A DNA stretch of 64,000 nucleotides from Seiridium cupressi (Eukaryota > Ascomycota > Sordariomycetes > Amphisphaeriales > Sporocadaceae). The translations under genes and the position numbers were made by a program. Where the stretch lies: assembly GCA_036674765.1 (NCBI GenBank), contig JARVKI010000006.1, forward strand, positions 558,001 to 622,000, read 5' to 3'. Positions 1 through 10,436 of the stretch are shown piece by piece (within the stretch, counting starts at the first letter, position 1; every line of letters begins with the position of its first letter). The notes under the pieces are model-generated. The model worked only from the letters and a program-made list of their open reading frames with translations. It was not told the DNA's origin and ran no database searches.

Positions 1-1052
1 TTCGACGTTCCCTTCGGTACCATGGTTTCTGCTGGTATTGACGACATGGTCAAGGTGTGGGACCTGAATGCCGGCCGTTGCATAGGAGTTCTCGAGGGCC
101 ACATTGCGTCTGTACGTGCACTGCAACTCGAGGACAACTATCTTGCTACAGGCGGCGCAGATGCTACTATCCGCTTATGGGACCTGAGCAAAGCGCATTA
201 TGACCCTCAAGGCAACATTGGTAGCGAGGAGGACGACGGGATGGCTTTCGAAAATCCGGATGACCAGCCTGTGGACCCGCCCGAGGGTAGCATGGCAGAC
301 TGTGCTCTTTTCTCGCTGGAAGCTCATGTCGATGAAATTACCGCCTTGCACTTCCGCGGTGACGTGCTCGTATCAGGTTCAGCGGACAAGACGTTGAGGC
401 AATGGGATCTAGAAAAGGGTCGATGCGTTCAGACGCTAGATGTGATGTGGGCAGCCGCGCAAGCATCTGCATCGATGGGCTCGGCAGAAGGCACATGGAG
501 ACAAACCAATCGTTCGACATCTGGCTCGGCTGACTTCGTGGGCGCTTTGCAAGTTTTTGAGTCTGCGTTGGCATGTGGCACAGCAGATGGCATGGTCCGT
601 CTCTGGGATCTGCGAAGCGGCCAGGTATCCCGAAGTCTTGTCGGGCACACGGGGCCTGTCACTTGCTTACAGTTTGACGATGTCCACTTGGTAACGGGCA
701 GCTTGGACAGAAGCATACGGGTGAGTCGCATTCCCATCTCTTTACCTTGACATTGCATGATGCTGACTTACTATAGATTTGGGATTTGCGAACAGGATCC
801 ATCTTCGACGCGTATGCGTACGACAACCCTATCACGAGCATGATGTTTGATAGCAGGCGCATCGTTTGTGCCGCCCAGGAGGACGTGGTCAAGGTGTACG
901 ACAAGCTTGAGTCGCGGCAATGGGAATGCGGCGCTGGCATCACACAGGCGGAAGAGAACAAGACTCCTGCGGTTGTTGAGCACGTGCGCATCAAGGAAGG
1001 CTATATGATTGAGGGCCGCCGCGACGGTATTGTCGGTGTATGGACGTGCTAA
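1..1052 (+). CDS. mdv1: Mitochondrial division protein 1-like WD40 protein (5' truncated)
   Basis: This is the C-terminal WD40 propeller of a fungal mitochondrial fission adaptor of the Mdv1/Caf4 family, which links the outer-membrane receptor Fis1 to the dynamin Dnm1. The frame is open from the first base ([12 protein letters not shown]...), so the N-terminal Fis1-binding and coiled-coil parts lie outside the window. Two exons (1-720, 777-1052) flank a 56 bp GTGAGT...CTATAG intron that falls inside a WD blade (SIR/IWDLRTG). At least five repeats ending in WDL are visible ([39 protein letters not shown]), and the protein ends GIVGVWTC. The acidic loop after the second visible blade ([10 protein letters not shown]) is typical of filamentous fungi. 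A generic WD40 protein is the alternative, but the [18 protein letters not shown] start of the propeller favours Mdv1. Confidence 0.82.
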
Positions 1053-2362
1053 CTCGACATGTTGTATACTCCTGTAACACGATCTATAAACCAAAATTGC
1101 ACATGGTGCCTTGACTTATTTCTGAAGATGTCATGTTCGCAGTTTCCTGCAGGATGTGATGCGTTGTGCTCAAAGACGTCAATACCCGTATTTTCGAAGG
1201 GCCAACATGTCGTGAAGCCGCTTGCCCAGTATGGACTCGTAGCGGGACCATTGATCCCAGCTTGCGCGGAGTTGTGGTATACAATGCTCACGTATGTACT
1301 TGATGCAGATGCAGCTCAATACTGTCAGCACTCTAAATCCTCCCATGTCCCAATCATGCGGGGTCACAGGCACATCGGCGCCTGTCGACCGCCGTGCTTG
1401 TCCCTTACAAATGAGGTTTATGAACCCAAGCGCCGGAGTGAGAGGTGGTAGGCGTTATTATTTTTGGGTTGAACTCATTTCTTGTACCCCTCACGGCCAT
1501 CTGCGTCACTGGATCAGAACAAGCCAAGGTACATAAACTATCACCAGCGCTCAATTGACTTTGCATGGCTCCTCGTATTGAACTCCCAGCATGGTATCGT
1601 CATAGATATATATTTCTATTCATGCAGCGCAGAGAGACTGCAAGTTCCAAGTCGGACCTACCTTTCCGCGATATAAGAGACGCGGATGAACTATGCATCG
1701 AAAACATGCGAAACTCTCCGAGGTGGAAGGGATGAGCCCCTTTAGATAAGCCCCGTTATACTACATTACTCATCAGCCCCACAAGGGTCAGCCATGTGCA
1801 GCTCCCCGGGCCTTTGAACGGACATAGCAGCCTTCCTGGACACTGCTAGCTTAGCCAGCGCCCATCTCCTAAAGCACTATTTGTTTCTCGGACTTAAGCC
1901 GTAGTTTTCCTCAAGCCTACGGAAGCTACCCATGATTCTTGCATATCTAGCCCCAACTCTCATTGGTCTTGAGACGTGTGGTTGGAGAGAGCTCCGTCTC
2001 ATGAGATCATATCGACACTGATCGAGCGATTGACGCCCACATATGCATCAGATACGGCCCTGGCAATTGCCGTTGCGTGTTATCCCATAATTATGCCGGC
2101 TTGTTAACGCGGGCAAACCGGGATTCTCGGACATCAAGGTAACGAACGGCAGTAGCTGCTGGAGCAGAATAAAGATAGAACATCATAAATACACAGGTCG
2201 AGAAGTCCAAGCAAGCCTTTGGATTTCATCTTCCCCCAACCCAGCCGAAAAATCCAGAACTGTCGTCTGTCTACTATCAGCAATTCACACGACGATATTC
2301 CCCAGCCTTCATCCTTCCACCTTCATCAAGCAATCAATAGTCTTCATCAACATCTATTCAAA
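1053..2362. other. Intergenic, no supported gene
   Basis: This is about 1.3 kb between the fission gene and the aldo-keto reductase. Short open frames on both strands lack domain features and plausible intron signals. The final 150 bases are the pyrimidine-rich, CA-rich leader of the downstream gene, ending CAAAATG. Nothing else is evident. Confidence 0.6.
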
Positions 2363-3625
2363 ATGTCTCCCCTCCCCATGGCCCCCCCGCCAAAGGGCCC
2401 GCTCGGCCGATATCGCATACTTTCGCCAACCGCGTCCGTGCGTGTATCCCCTCTGTGCCTAGGCGCCATGAACTTTGGGAACGCGTGGAAGGATTTTATG
2501 GGAGCCTGCGACCAGACTCAGACCGAAAAGATCCTCGACTTTTTCTACGAGCAAGGCGGCAACTTCATCGACACAGCCAACAACTACCAGGCTGAGGAAT
2601 CCGAGCAATGGATTGGCGAGTGGATGAAGAAGCGTGGAAACCGTGATCAGATCGGTAAGCCAACCTTGGCCGTGCATGCTACGGGAAGCTACAATTGCTC
2701 ACTGTATTAACTAACACACTTGCAGTTCTGGCGACCAAGTTTACCACGTGCTTCCGAAATGGGCATGATGAGATCTTGGCTAATTTTGCAGGAAATGGCA
2801 CGAAGAGTTTGCACACTTCGGTCAATGCCAGCCTTCGTAAGCTGCAGACCGACTACATCGACCTGGTAAGCTGTGCACAAAGCCTGTCAAAGATCCCATA
2901 CAAGATAGTCTCTAAGAACTTTCCAGCTCTACGTACACTGGTGGGACTTTAGCACTTCTATCCCGGAGCTGATGCAAGCCCTAAATGTTTTGGTGACCTC
3001 GGGCAAGGTTCTCTACCTCGGAATCAGCGACACTCCCGCGTGGGTGGTATCCAAGGCCAACCAGTACGCCCGTGACCATGGCCTGCGACAATTCTGCGTA
3101 TACCAGGGCCGTTGGTCTGCAGCCAATCGCGATTTCGAACGTGACATCATCCACATGGCCAGAGAGGAAGGCATGGGACTGGCGCCTTGGGGCGCTCTTG
3201 GTGGTGGTAAGTTTAAGTCTGAAGAACAGCGCAAGAGCAACAGCGGTCGTCAGGTCGAAGCCACGGACACGGACATCAAAGTTAGCAAGGCACTCGAGGC
3301 TGTTGCGAAGCGAAAGAACACGGCGATCACGTCAGTCGCGCAGGCCTATGTCATGCACAAGGCGCCTTACGTGTTCCCAATCATTGGTGGGCGCACCATA
3401 GACCATCTCAAGGGCAACATTGAGGCCTTGACACTCCCTCTCGACGACAAGGATATTCAGGAGATTGAGGCCGCCGAGAAGTTTGACATTGGCTTCCCTG
3501 GAAACTTCCTCTGGGGCGAGAAGATGCCTGACCATCCTGGCAAGAACTGGCTCATGGGTATGGCGGGCACATTCGACTATGTGCCGGAGCCCAAGTCGAT
3601 CGGAGCTATCAAGAAGGAGTCCTAG
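2363..3625 (+). CDS. Aldo-keto reductase, aryl-alcohol dehydrogenase type
   Basis: NADPH-dependent oxidoreductase with an (alpha/beta)8 barrel, 376 aa, from three exons (2363-2654, 2726-2865, 2927-3625) that join in frame. The AKR tetrad is visible: Asp and Tyr in FIDTANNYQ, Lys in VLATKFTT, and His at the start of the LYVHWWD strand. That His codon block is reconstituted across the second intron. The C-terminal IIGGRTIDHLKGNIEAL segment is the cofactor-binding region of this subfamily. Closest relatives by motif are fungal aryl-alcohol dehydrogenases and norsolorinic-acid-reductase-like proteins. The name reflects ancestry only, because no polyketide or other biosynthetic genes surround it. 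The substrate is unknown, probably small aldehydes. The start was chosen because it sits in CAAAATG and gives a normal family length. An in-frame upstream ATG near 2219 would add about 48 unrelated residues. Confidence 0.9.
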
Positions 3626-4556
3626 AGAGGCCTCTAGCTGCGGGTGATTGTTGATGAAGGGCTCGGCTTGACCACAACCAAAAGCTAGCAGATGAAAGCA
3701 TCCGGGGTCGTGAGTTCGATGAAAGCTTACTAGCGACATCTTGAGGCGATACACTGTTATTGGTCTTGGTCTGAATTGGACGAGTTCGCGACTTTTTGCA
3801 CTGTTCTCGTAATTTGTCCCAAAAGCTAGTATAGCCGACAATTCGACTCAATCAGATGTAATCAATATGCTTTGACCTAAGACAGAAACTAAAGATAATG
3901 ATATCAATGAGAACAGACGAAATCTTATCGTTGTCTGCCAGCACATAGATATGAATGCTCTCTCGAAGGAATGAGTAACAACTTTCGACAATTCATATGT
4001 GGAACTCGTAGAGTCCACTGGCGACCTGTCGAATTTGGCCAAATTACTGACAATAAGCAAGGGATGCCGGTAATGCGATATTACGCACATAAGATGGAAC
4101 ATCACAAAACTGAAAGCAGAAAGACTAGTTTTGTCAAAACCGACCGAGGTCATCGTAAGGTACATAGGGATCTAGTGATGGAACCAAAAATAGATTCATG
4201 TGAGTGATGGTTTCTCATGTTCGACGCTTGAGCGGGAAAACGCTTACAGAGTGGCTTACGGAGAGTACTTACACGTTCCTTCCTTGAAACTCTCGTGTGC
4301 ACAATGTAAGGTAGCTACCCAGACTCGCTAGTCGTTCCTTCCACTTTCTGAAACTCTTGGACATGAAAGAGTCATCGCCGATGGCCTTAACCTACTCCAG
4401 TCAAAGGCAAGACTGCCTGGTAGAGGCTCCTCATTAGTTTTCCTCTCGTTCGCCAACCATTAATTCCAGTTCTGATCGTCTCCTGCAGCTTGCAACTAGA
4501 TCCCATTGTCTGATTCTTGTGTTACTATTGGTATATGACCGCTGCATTTTACCGTC
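3626..4556. other. Intergenic, no supported gene
   Basis: About 930 bp. It holds the 3' region of the reductase and the presumed promoter of the next gene. Small open frames on both strands have no recognisable domains. No repeats or RNA genes were seen. Confidence 0.55.
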
Positions 4557-6237
4557 ATGGCATTAGAAACAAGAAGGTCTCTGTTGGTCTCGGTTGAGCA
4601 AGTCCCATCAATCGAATCTGTAGATCCAGTCTCGTCGGTTGCACCTCGTCTTCCCACCCAACCAGCGAAGGCACATGCACCTCTGCGAAAGGCAAAGTCA
4701 TTTGCTCATCGGAACAGCTCCAATGATCTTGCTGGTGATGCGAAGTTCGGATTACAGCGTGAAGAATCTAGGCCACCGTCTCCTGTTCTGGCGACCTATA
4801 AGAGACAGAGATCCGCTGCTTCCACCACTGAAGTTGAAGTACCTGATTCACAAGAGTAAGAGACCTTCACCCCAGTCTTCGGGGTCTGATTACTCGTTAA
4901 TTCCCACCGTCGAGCATTTTGTTGAATTACTGTATAACTGACATTGACATAGGTCGAGTAGTTGGAGACCAAGTCGCCACCGTAGCAAATCCGCTACCAA
5001 AGCTTCAAATGGGAGCAGGAATAATGCTGTATCAATGTCTGGGAGTGTCTATGAAAGCGACGACAGAGATACTTCCGAGTATGGCCAGGATCCTGTAGAG
5101 CTTGCTCGGCACGCTCAACCTAGAGGCCGGACTCGACATCGAACACCCACCCCTTTTTCCGTGGTACCAGAGACGCAACTCAGTAGCTTTTTAAATCTGA
5201 GCACTAGGTCACCAAGTAGGGATAGTGTGGCACACCATCAAGACTCTAGATCTAAAAACAGATTGACGTTAGTTCAAGAACATGATGAACAAGTTACCAA
5301 CATTCTTGCGCCGCGCGGAAACTCGAGCAATAATAGACAGGCTCAACAAAAGCGTCGCCCTACCAAGGGTGCCTTTCTTCTGAGACAAGAGTCAGAATTA
5401 GAGAGTGATGAGTTTCGCATCCCTGTTCCGAGAAGTCAGCCCGAGCCTGTATGGCGTCCAGGCGACGGCTTCTCCAGTGATGAAGCCACCCCAGACTTTG
5501 TCTTCTACGTGACAGGTCAACGGAAGCGCCGCAGGCCAAGATCATTACCAGGGCTTGGCAGATTGTCTCTCGGTTCCGTCGGAGAGAAAGGTGGCAGCAT
5601 ACGAGACGCCAAGAAGCGGCAAAGAACTGGCCAGCCGTTCGTCAGTCGAAAAGCGAAGCTACTACGCGAAGCAGCAAAAGATACATGGCCTACGTACGAC
5701 GACTTCATGAACAGCACTCTACCACTTCGTCCAAGACAATCGCCTGCCCAAGAGAGCTCCGGCGTTCTTCAACCATCAGCCGAAGATGGTACACCGCAAG
5801 CAAGGAATGCTCACAAGCCTCGAACCGCCCTGAAGCATGTCGCTAAACGGAGAAAAGAACCTCTAGAATTTCAAAATTTAGGCAGTAGCGTCGAGCCAGA
5901 AGTACCCAGCACGTATACGCCTGCAATGCTTTGCATGAGAGCTTTCAGATTGTCAAGCCCGCTCCAAGACATAGAAGGAGAACCATCTGTTCCTCCCAAT
6001 ACCACCTCTTTCGTGGCTTTTGACATCGAGGAGATGGAAGAAAGCATATGGTCATTCGACGATGACCTTGATAGCGATCAACAGGGCGCCACAATACATT
6101 CCCGCTGGGATGAAAATGAAACTCATCTATGCCCCAACGATCTACGCGATTTGGAGGAGTACAGGAGTCAATCCTCAAAGGAGCCCGGGAAGGAACTAGA
6201 GGTATCCCAAGATGCGAATGATGAGCAGAATGAGTAA
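4557..6237 (+). CDS. Hypothetical basic, disordered, probably nuclear protein
   Basis: I do not recognise this protein. Two exons (4557-4855 and 4953-6237) join across a 97 bp GTAAGA...CATAG intron with a TAACTGAC branch site, giving 527 aa. Splicing restores the codon for E100 and extends the first exon past a stop that would otherwise end it at 100 residues. The product is rich in Ser, Arg, Gln and Pro, with few hydrophobic stretches. Basic clusters such as QRKRRRPRS and KKRQR resemble nuclear localisation signals. Short conserved-looking blocks (PDFVFYVTGQ, DTWPTYDDFMNS) stand out, and the tail is acidic. There is no signal peptide, membrane segment or catalytic motif. An ascomycete-specific nuclear or chromatin-associated protein is a guess from composition only. 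Confidence 0.65.
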
Positions 6238-6717
6238 TTATGAGGAGGCCCAGTGGATAAGCAGTCGGTGCCATGTAGCGCACTTGGGGGAGGGAATAGA
6301 TGTGGATTTTAGGAGCATGTCGGCGTCGAATACACTGCTACAACTACTCTGACAATCATGGACGATATGGGCCAAGATAAGGGGAAACACTCTAGGCGTG
6401 TATTAGCTTTCTGGCCATTTATAGACGGGCGTTTTATACATGCCTTATATAACGCTCCTGAACAACCCTTGAGCAAGAATTCAACACCAGTATGCGTTAA
6501 TGATATCAAAAGTTTCGATCAGATCTTGTCGTGTTGGAGGGTTCGCAAAGTTGTCTCAATGAGTCCTGGTATATTTTGCCCTGCCAAGAACGCCAATGCG
6601 CCGAGATACAAAAATCTGCTTCATGCTGCAATACCTCATGATCTAGCCTTGAATATCACAACATCAAGGATCGCTGGACGAAACAGCACCGGCTCCAAAA
6701 CCCAGTTGGCATGCTTC
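6238..6717. other. Convergent 3' intergenic region
   Basis: 480 bp between two converging genes, serving as 3' untranslated sequence for both. No independent gene is supported. Long open frames here are continuations or antisense shadows of bub3. Confidence 0.55.
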
Positions 6718-7919
6718 CTACTTCGCACCCTTGCCCTTGGCTTCCGTGTCGCCCAGTTCTCTAATAATGACCTTTGTCCGCCCCTCTCCGCTGTAGTCCT
6801 CCATGCCCGTCTCAAAGCCCGGACACACGCCAACCGCGAGGTACTTTCCGTCGCTCGAGAAAGCCAGCGCCGCAACGCTGTCGGCAAACTTCTGATAGAT
6901 CTTCATCCTGCGCTTCGCCTCGGCATCCCACAGTGCGACAGTGGTGTCGCCGCCTCCACTGGCGAACGTGCCGTACGTCGGGTGGAAGGCCAGAGCGTTC
7001 ACAGGGAACACGACGTCGGCCCCGTCCTCGGGACTTGTCTGCCGGTGGCATTTGAATGCGTACTTGCGTGCCTGCGAGGCTTCGGACGCGTCGAACCACT
7101 CGACGGCCACGCGGCCCTCGATCGAGGACGTGGCGTACCCGGCGTCTGACGGCATGGCGGCCACAGCACGGGTCAGGAACTTGAGGGAGGATTCGCGTTG
7201 CTGCCATGGCTCGGGAATGGCGCCGGACTGGAGCGAGGTCGACAGCGTGTTGAGGTCGTAGATGTGTACTAGCCGGGAGGTCATGGCGACTATTACTTTG
7301 GAGGGCGAGGCAGCTAGGGCGTGCGGCTTGCCTGGGAGAGGAATGGTGAGAGGCGAAAATGAGGTGTCGGATGGGTTCAGGACATGGAGCGTGTTATCCC
7401 ACGAGGCTGTTATTAGGAGAGCTACGAGAGTCATATTAGCTTGTGCCGCTGGGGGGTCAAGGAAGGGACAGCGCGATGGCTGCACGAGAATGCCGAGGTC
7501 GTGATGCATACAGTGTTCTCTGCTATAGACTACCCTCCTCACCGGCGCAGCATGCTTGCTGACAAGCGTCAAGTCGCCGCTGCTGAGATCGATCCGTCGC
7601 ACCGTCCAGTCCATGCCTGCGCTGAAGGCCTCGTCGTCGTCGGCGCCGAAGCAGACGTCCATGACCGGAGCGCGGTGCTCAAAGGATTGCAGGAGCGTGC
7701 CATGGCCGCCCTCACTGTCCGTGTGTGTGTCGTAGAGGTAAACGTTCTTGTCCCAGGACGAGGCAAGCAGGCGGGTCGGCGCGGAGGGCGCGAACACGAG
7801 CGAGGAGATCGCATCGTTGGGCGGTTGCGCCAGCTCGAATTGTGTTGCTATCCCTTTGATTAGCTTCCAAACTGGCAAGAAATACAGTGGTTTGGCATTG
7901 GTGACTCACATGGTGCCAT
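6718..7919 (-). CDS. bub3: Spindle checkpoint WD40 protein Bub3
   Basis: Bub3 is the WD40 adaptor that binds phosphorylated kinetochore MELT motifs and recruits Bub1/BubR1 (Mad3). The model has three exons, in gene order 7919-7910, 7847-7512 and 7421-6718, encoding 349 aa. The first exon is only 10 nt (ATG GCA CCA T) and joins to give MAPSTQFELAQPPNDAIS, the family's usual N-terminus. Without that splice no ATG precedes the conserved TQFEL block. The second intron (90 bp, GTATGC...CTCGTAG) interrupts the motif restored as YSREHSLLITASWDNTL. It has no in-frame stop and a length divisible by three. Blades include LLASSWDKNVYLYD, SAGMDWTVRRID and FASGGGDTTVALWD. The gene diverges from the GPN2 gene across 341 bp. 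Confidence 0.88.
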
Positions 7920-8260
7920 GTTTGCGTTGCGTCTAAAATAATTGGCTGATTGCGCAACCAGTTTCCTCGCCGTCTTGAGCTTGATAATGGGCGTATGTTT
8001 TCGATAGCATCTGGAACCCCTGCCATGAATAAACAGAGCTCCCAATCCTGCCCCCCGTCACCGCCTAATTTTCCCAGATGCTTGGCTTGCGTCGGCGGGG
8101 CATCGGGGTCTTGAGCGCTGGAGCTTCATCCCACTTCGCCTCTGCTGGTGCCTCCTGCATACTTCTCCATTGCGGTGATTCCGTAGACATTCATTCACCA
8201 CATTTAGCCAGCCGCCGCATAAACCACCTGCCCCGTCAGCTCCAGAGGTTCATAGACGCT
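7920..8260. promoter_or_regulatory. Shared divergent promoter, bub3 / GPN2
   Basis: The 341 bp between the two start codons must hold both promoters. I could not assign specific factor sites with confidence. The short distance suggests coordinated, housekeeping-type expression (inference). Confidence 0.5.
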
Positions 8261-9456
8261 ATGCCTTTCGCACAGCTGGTGCTGGGCAGCCCGGGCGCCG
8301 GCAAGAGCACCTACTGCGACGGCAGTAAGCCTGATACCCCTCCACGCCTATGCAATCTGCCAGGCCCATGGCTACAATACTGACTCGGTACTCTTGTAGT
8401 GCACCAATTCATGAGCGCGATAGGACGCGAGTGCTCTGTCGTGAACCTCGATCCTGCGAATGACCGGACGGACTACCCTTGCGCTTTAGACATACGGAAG
8501 CTGGTCACGTTGGAAGAGATCATGTCCGACGATTCGCTTGGCCCGAACGGCGGAGTCTTATATGCATTTGAAGAGCTGGAACACAACATGGAGTGGCTGG
8601 AAGATGGTCTCAAACAGCTGGGTGATTCATATGTGCTGTTTGACTGTCCGGGGCAGGTTGAGCTATATACACATCACAACTCGTTGCGAAATATCTTCTT
8701 CAGGCTCCAGAAGATGGGATACAGAGTATGCTCGAAGAGTCAATTGCTCCTTTTCCCTCCCACCAGTCACTGACCTGAGTACAGCTCGTGGTTGTGCATC
8801 TTTCCGACTCCTTCTGCCTCACACAACCCTCGCTCTACGTCTCGAATCTTCTCTTGACCCTTCGTGCCATGTTGCAAATGGATCTGCCCCATATCAATGT
8901 TCTGACCAAGATAGACAAGATTGCCGAGTATGACAAGTTGCCGTTCAACCTCGACTTTTACACAGAAGTACAGGACTTCAATTATCTCCTGCCATATCTC
9001 GAGGAGGAGGCGCCATCTCTGAGAAGTGAAAAGTTCGCAAGATTGAACCAGGCAGTGGCGGATCTGGTGGAGAACTTTTCGCTTGTTCGATTCGAGGTAC
9101 TGGCAGTGGAGAACAAGAAGAGCATAATGCATCTGTTGCGCGTGATCGACCGAGCCGGAGGCTACGTGTTTGGCGGCGCTGAAGGAGCAAATGATACTGT
9201 CTGGCAGGTGGCCATGCGCAACGAGTCCTCGATGATGGAGGTCCAGGACATCCAAGAGCGGTGGGTAGATGCCAAGGAGGCTTATGACGACGCCGAGCAT
9301 AAAGAGGATGAGGAGCAGGCTGCCAGATTTGGCCACGCGGGTACGGGAGCGACAACGCCTGACCTTGTCACGGACGACGGGGAGGACGACGAGTTTGATG
9401 GGTTCCCTCCGCCCCCCTCCGGGGATAGTGGCGTCAAGATAGTAAGAAGAAATTAA
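8261..9456 (+). CDS. gpn2: GPN-loop GTPase 2
   Basis: This cytosolic GPN-loop GTPase assists assembly and nuclear import of RNA polymerase II and III, working with Npa3/GPN1 and GPN3. Three exons (8261-8324, 8400-8725, 8785-9456) give 353 aa. The P-loop is GSPGAGKST near residue 10, encoded in the first exon. The signature GPN tripeptide lies in LGPNGGVLYAFEEL, G3 is DCPGQVELYTHH, and G4 is LTKIDK. The C-terminus is acidic (DDGEDDEFDGF) and proline-rich, as in fungal GPN2 proteins. The start is the ATG directly before PFAQLVLGSPG, the conserved family N-terminus; an upstream in-frame ATG would add an unrelated 61-residue leader. The 3' end faces pop5 at a distance of 9 bp. Confidence 0.93.
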
Positions 9457-9465
9457 TGATACCCC

Positions 9466-10041
9466 TCAATCGCCGCTGAAGTCTTCCATCTCTTCGTCTT
9501 CATTGCCCGAGTCGTCCTCGACATCTATACTGCTCTCGGTAGGAGCGGCTTGTCGTGTTCGTTTCCCTTCGTTCATGATGGCAGCCAAGGCGCTGTTGCC
9601 TCTCGCGGCGGCCTGGTCTTTGATTGCGAGCATCATGTTCCTAGCACGCCTGATGGCCTCCTCTTCCAACTTTCGCATCGTTCCACTCACGTGCACAACG
9701 CGGAATGTGCAGAGCTTCCCATTCCTTACCGGCACATGGTCCATCATGGTCAACGCTGTCCACACCAGCCGATAATACGCGCGATTCACCTTGAGAATGA
9801 ACGTCGAGGTTGCGGGTGACAGGTATTTGAGCTGTAGACTGGTGATGGCACCAGAGCCGTAATCTCCAAAAAGCGACGCGACCTGAGCGCGGATCTCATT
9901 CAATAGTGCATTGCGCTGGAGATAGTCGGTCGTCGGCTGGTTAAGGACGACGAGATCGGGGATCTTCGGTGAGGGTTCCGTGGACAGGTCGGTGGGGTAG
10001 AGAATGTTCACAAGCAGGTAACGCTCCTTGATGCGCACCAT
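9466..10041 (-). CDS. pop5: RNase P/MRP protein subunit Pop5
   Basis: Protein subunit of RNase P and RNase MRP, which process pre-tRNA 5' ends and pre-rRNA in the nucleus and nucleolus. The single-exon frame encodes 191 aa beginning MVRIKERYLLVNI, the standard Pop5/Rpp14 N-terminus. It contains the family's conserved VNRAYYRLVWTALTMM and HVSGTMRKLEEEAIRRAR segments. The C-terminal 40 residues are acidic and Ser-rich, a common fungal extension. The stop lies 9 bp from the stop of the opposing GPN2 gene, so the two 3' untranslated regions must overlap. The start codon is 395 bp from that of cnxE. Confidence 0.93.
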   Translation of the reverse strand: MVRIKERYLLVNILYPTDLSTEPSPKIPDLVVLNQPTTDYLQRNALLNEIRAQVASLFGDYGSGAITSLQLKYLSPATSTFILKVNRAYYRLVWTALTMMDHVPVRNGKLCTFRVVHVSGTMRKLEEEAIRRARNMMLAIKDQAAARGNSALAAIMNEGKRTRQAAPTESSIDVEDDSGNEDEEMEDFSGD

Positions 10042-10436
10042 GGTGGGCGATAGTCCTGGCGCACTAGAACAGTGCTGTGGCAGTCCGTGGAGAGGGTGAG
10101 ATGCTAGGAAACGAGAAACAAACCGTGTGCGACTGTATCATAGTTGAAATGGTGCTAGGCACGAGGTAAGACGAAAAGACTCACAAACCGCGGTCCCTCA
10201 CTTTTTTCTGGGGAACCTTAAGCTTTATCTTATCGCATCCCTGCTGCAGCTATACATACATACCTCATACAGTAGTGCGTAGTCGGCGGACTCGACATAC
10301 AGCCCAATCAATTCTCAGCTACCTTAACACACTGCTCGTGCATGCATACAAGCCTCGTTACACTGGCCTGTTTTCACGCTTCATTCATTGGGTCTATACC
10401 AGCAAGGTCGGAGTAGGAGCCCATCACGAAGTCACA
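10042..10436. promoter_or_regulatory. Shared divergent promoter, pop5 / cnxE
   Basis: 395 bp between the two start codons. It contains ordinary AT-rich and pyrimidine-rich leader sequence. No factor site can be named with confidence. Confidence 0.45.

Noticed and set aside
1059..1451. 130-codon + strand open frame after the fission gene
   Set aside because: No domain, unusual composition, and it begins 7 bp after the stop of mdv1; most likely 3' untranslated sequence.
2363..3625. Possible sign of a secondary-metabolite cluster (norsolorinic-acid-reductase-like AKR)
   Set aside because: No polyketide synthase, NRPS, terpene synthase, P450 or dedicated transporter is nearby; neighbours are housekeeping genes.
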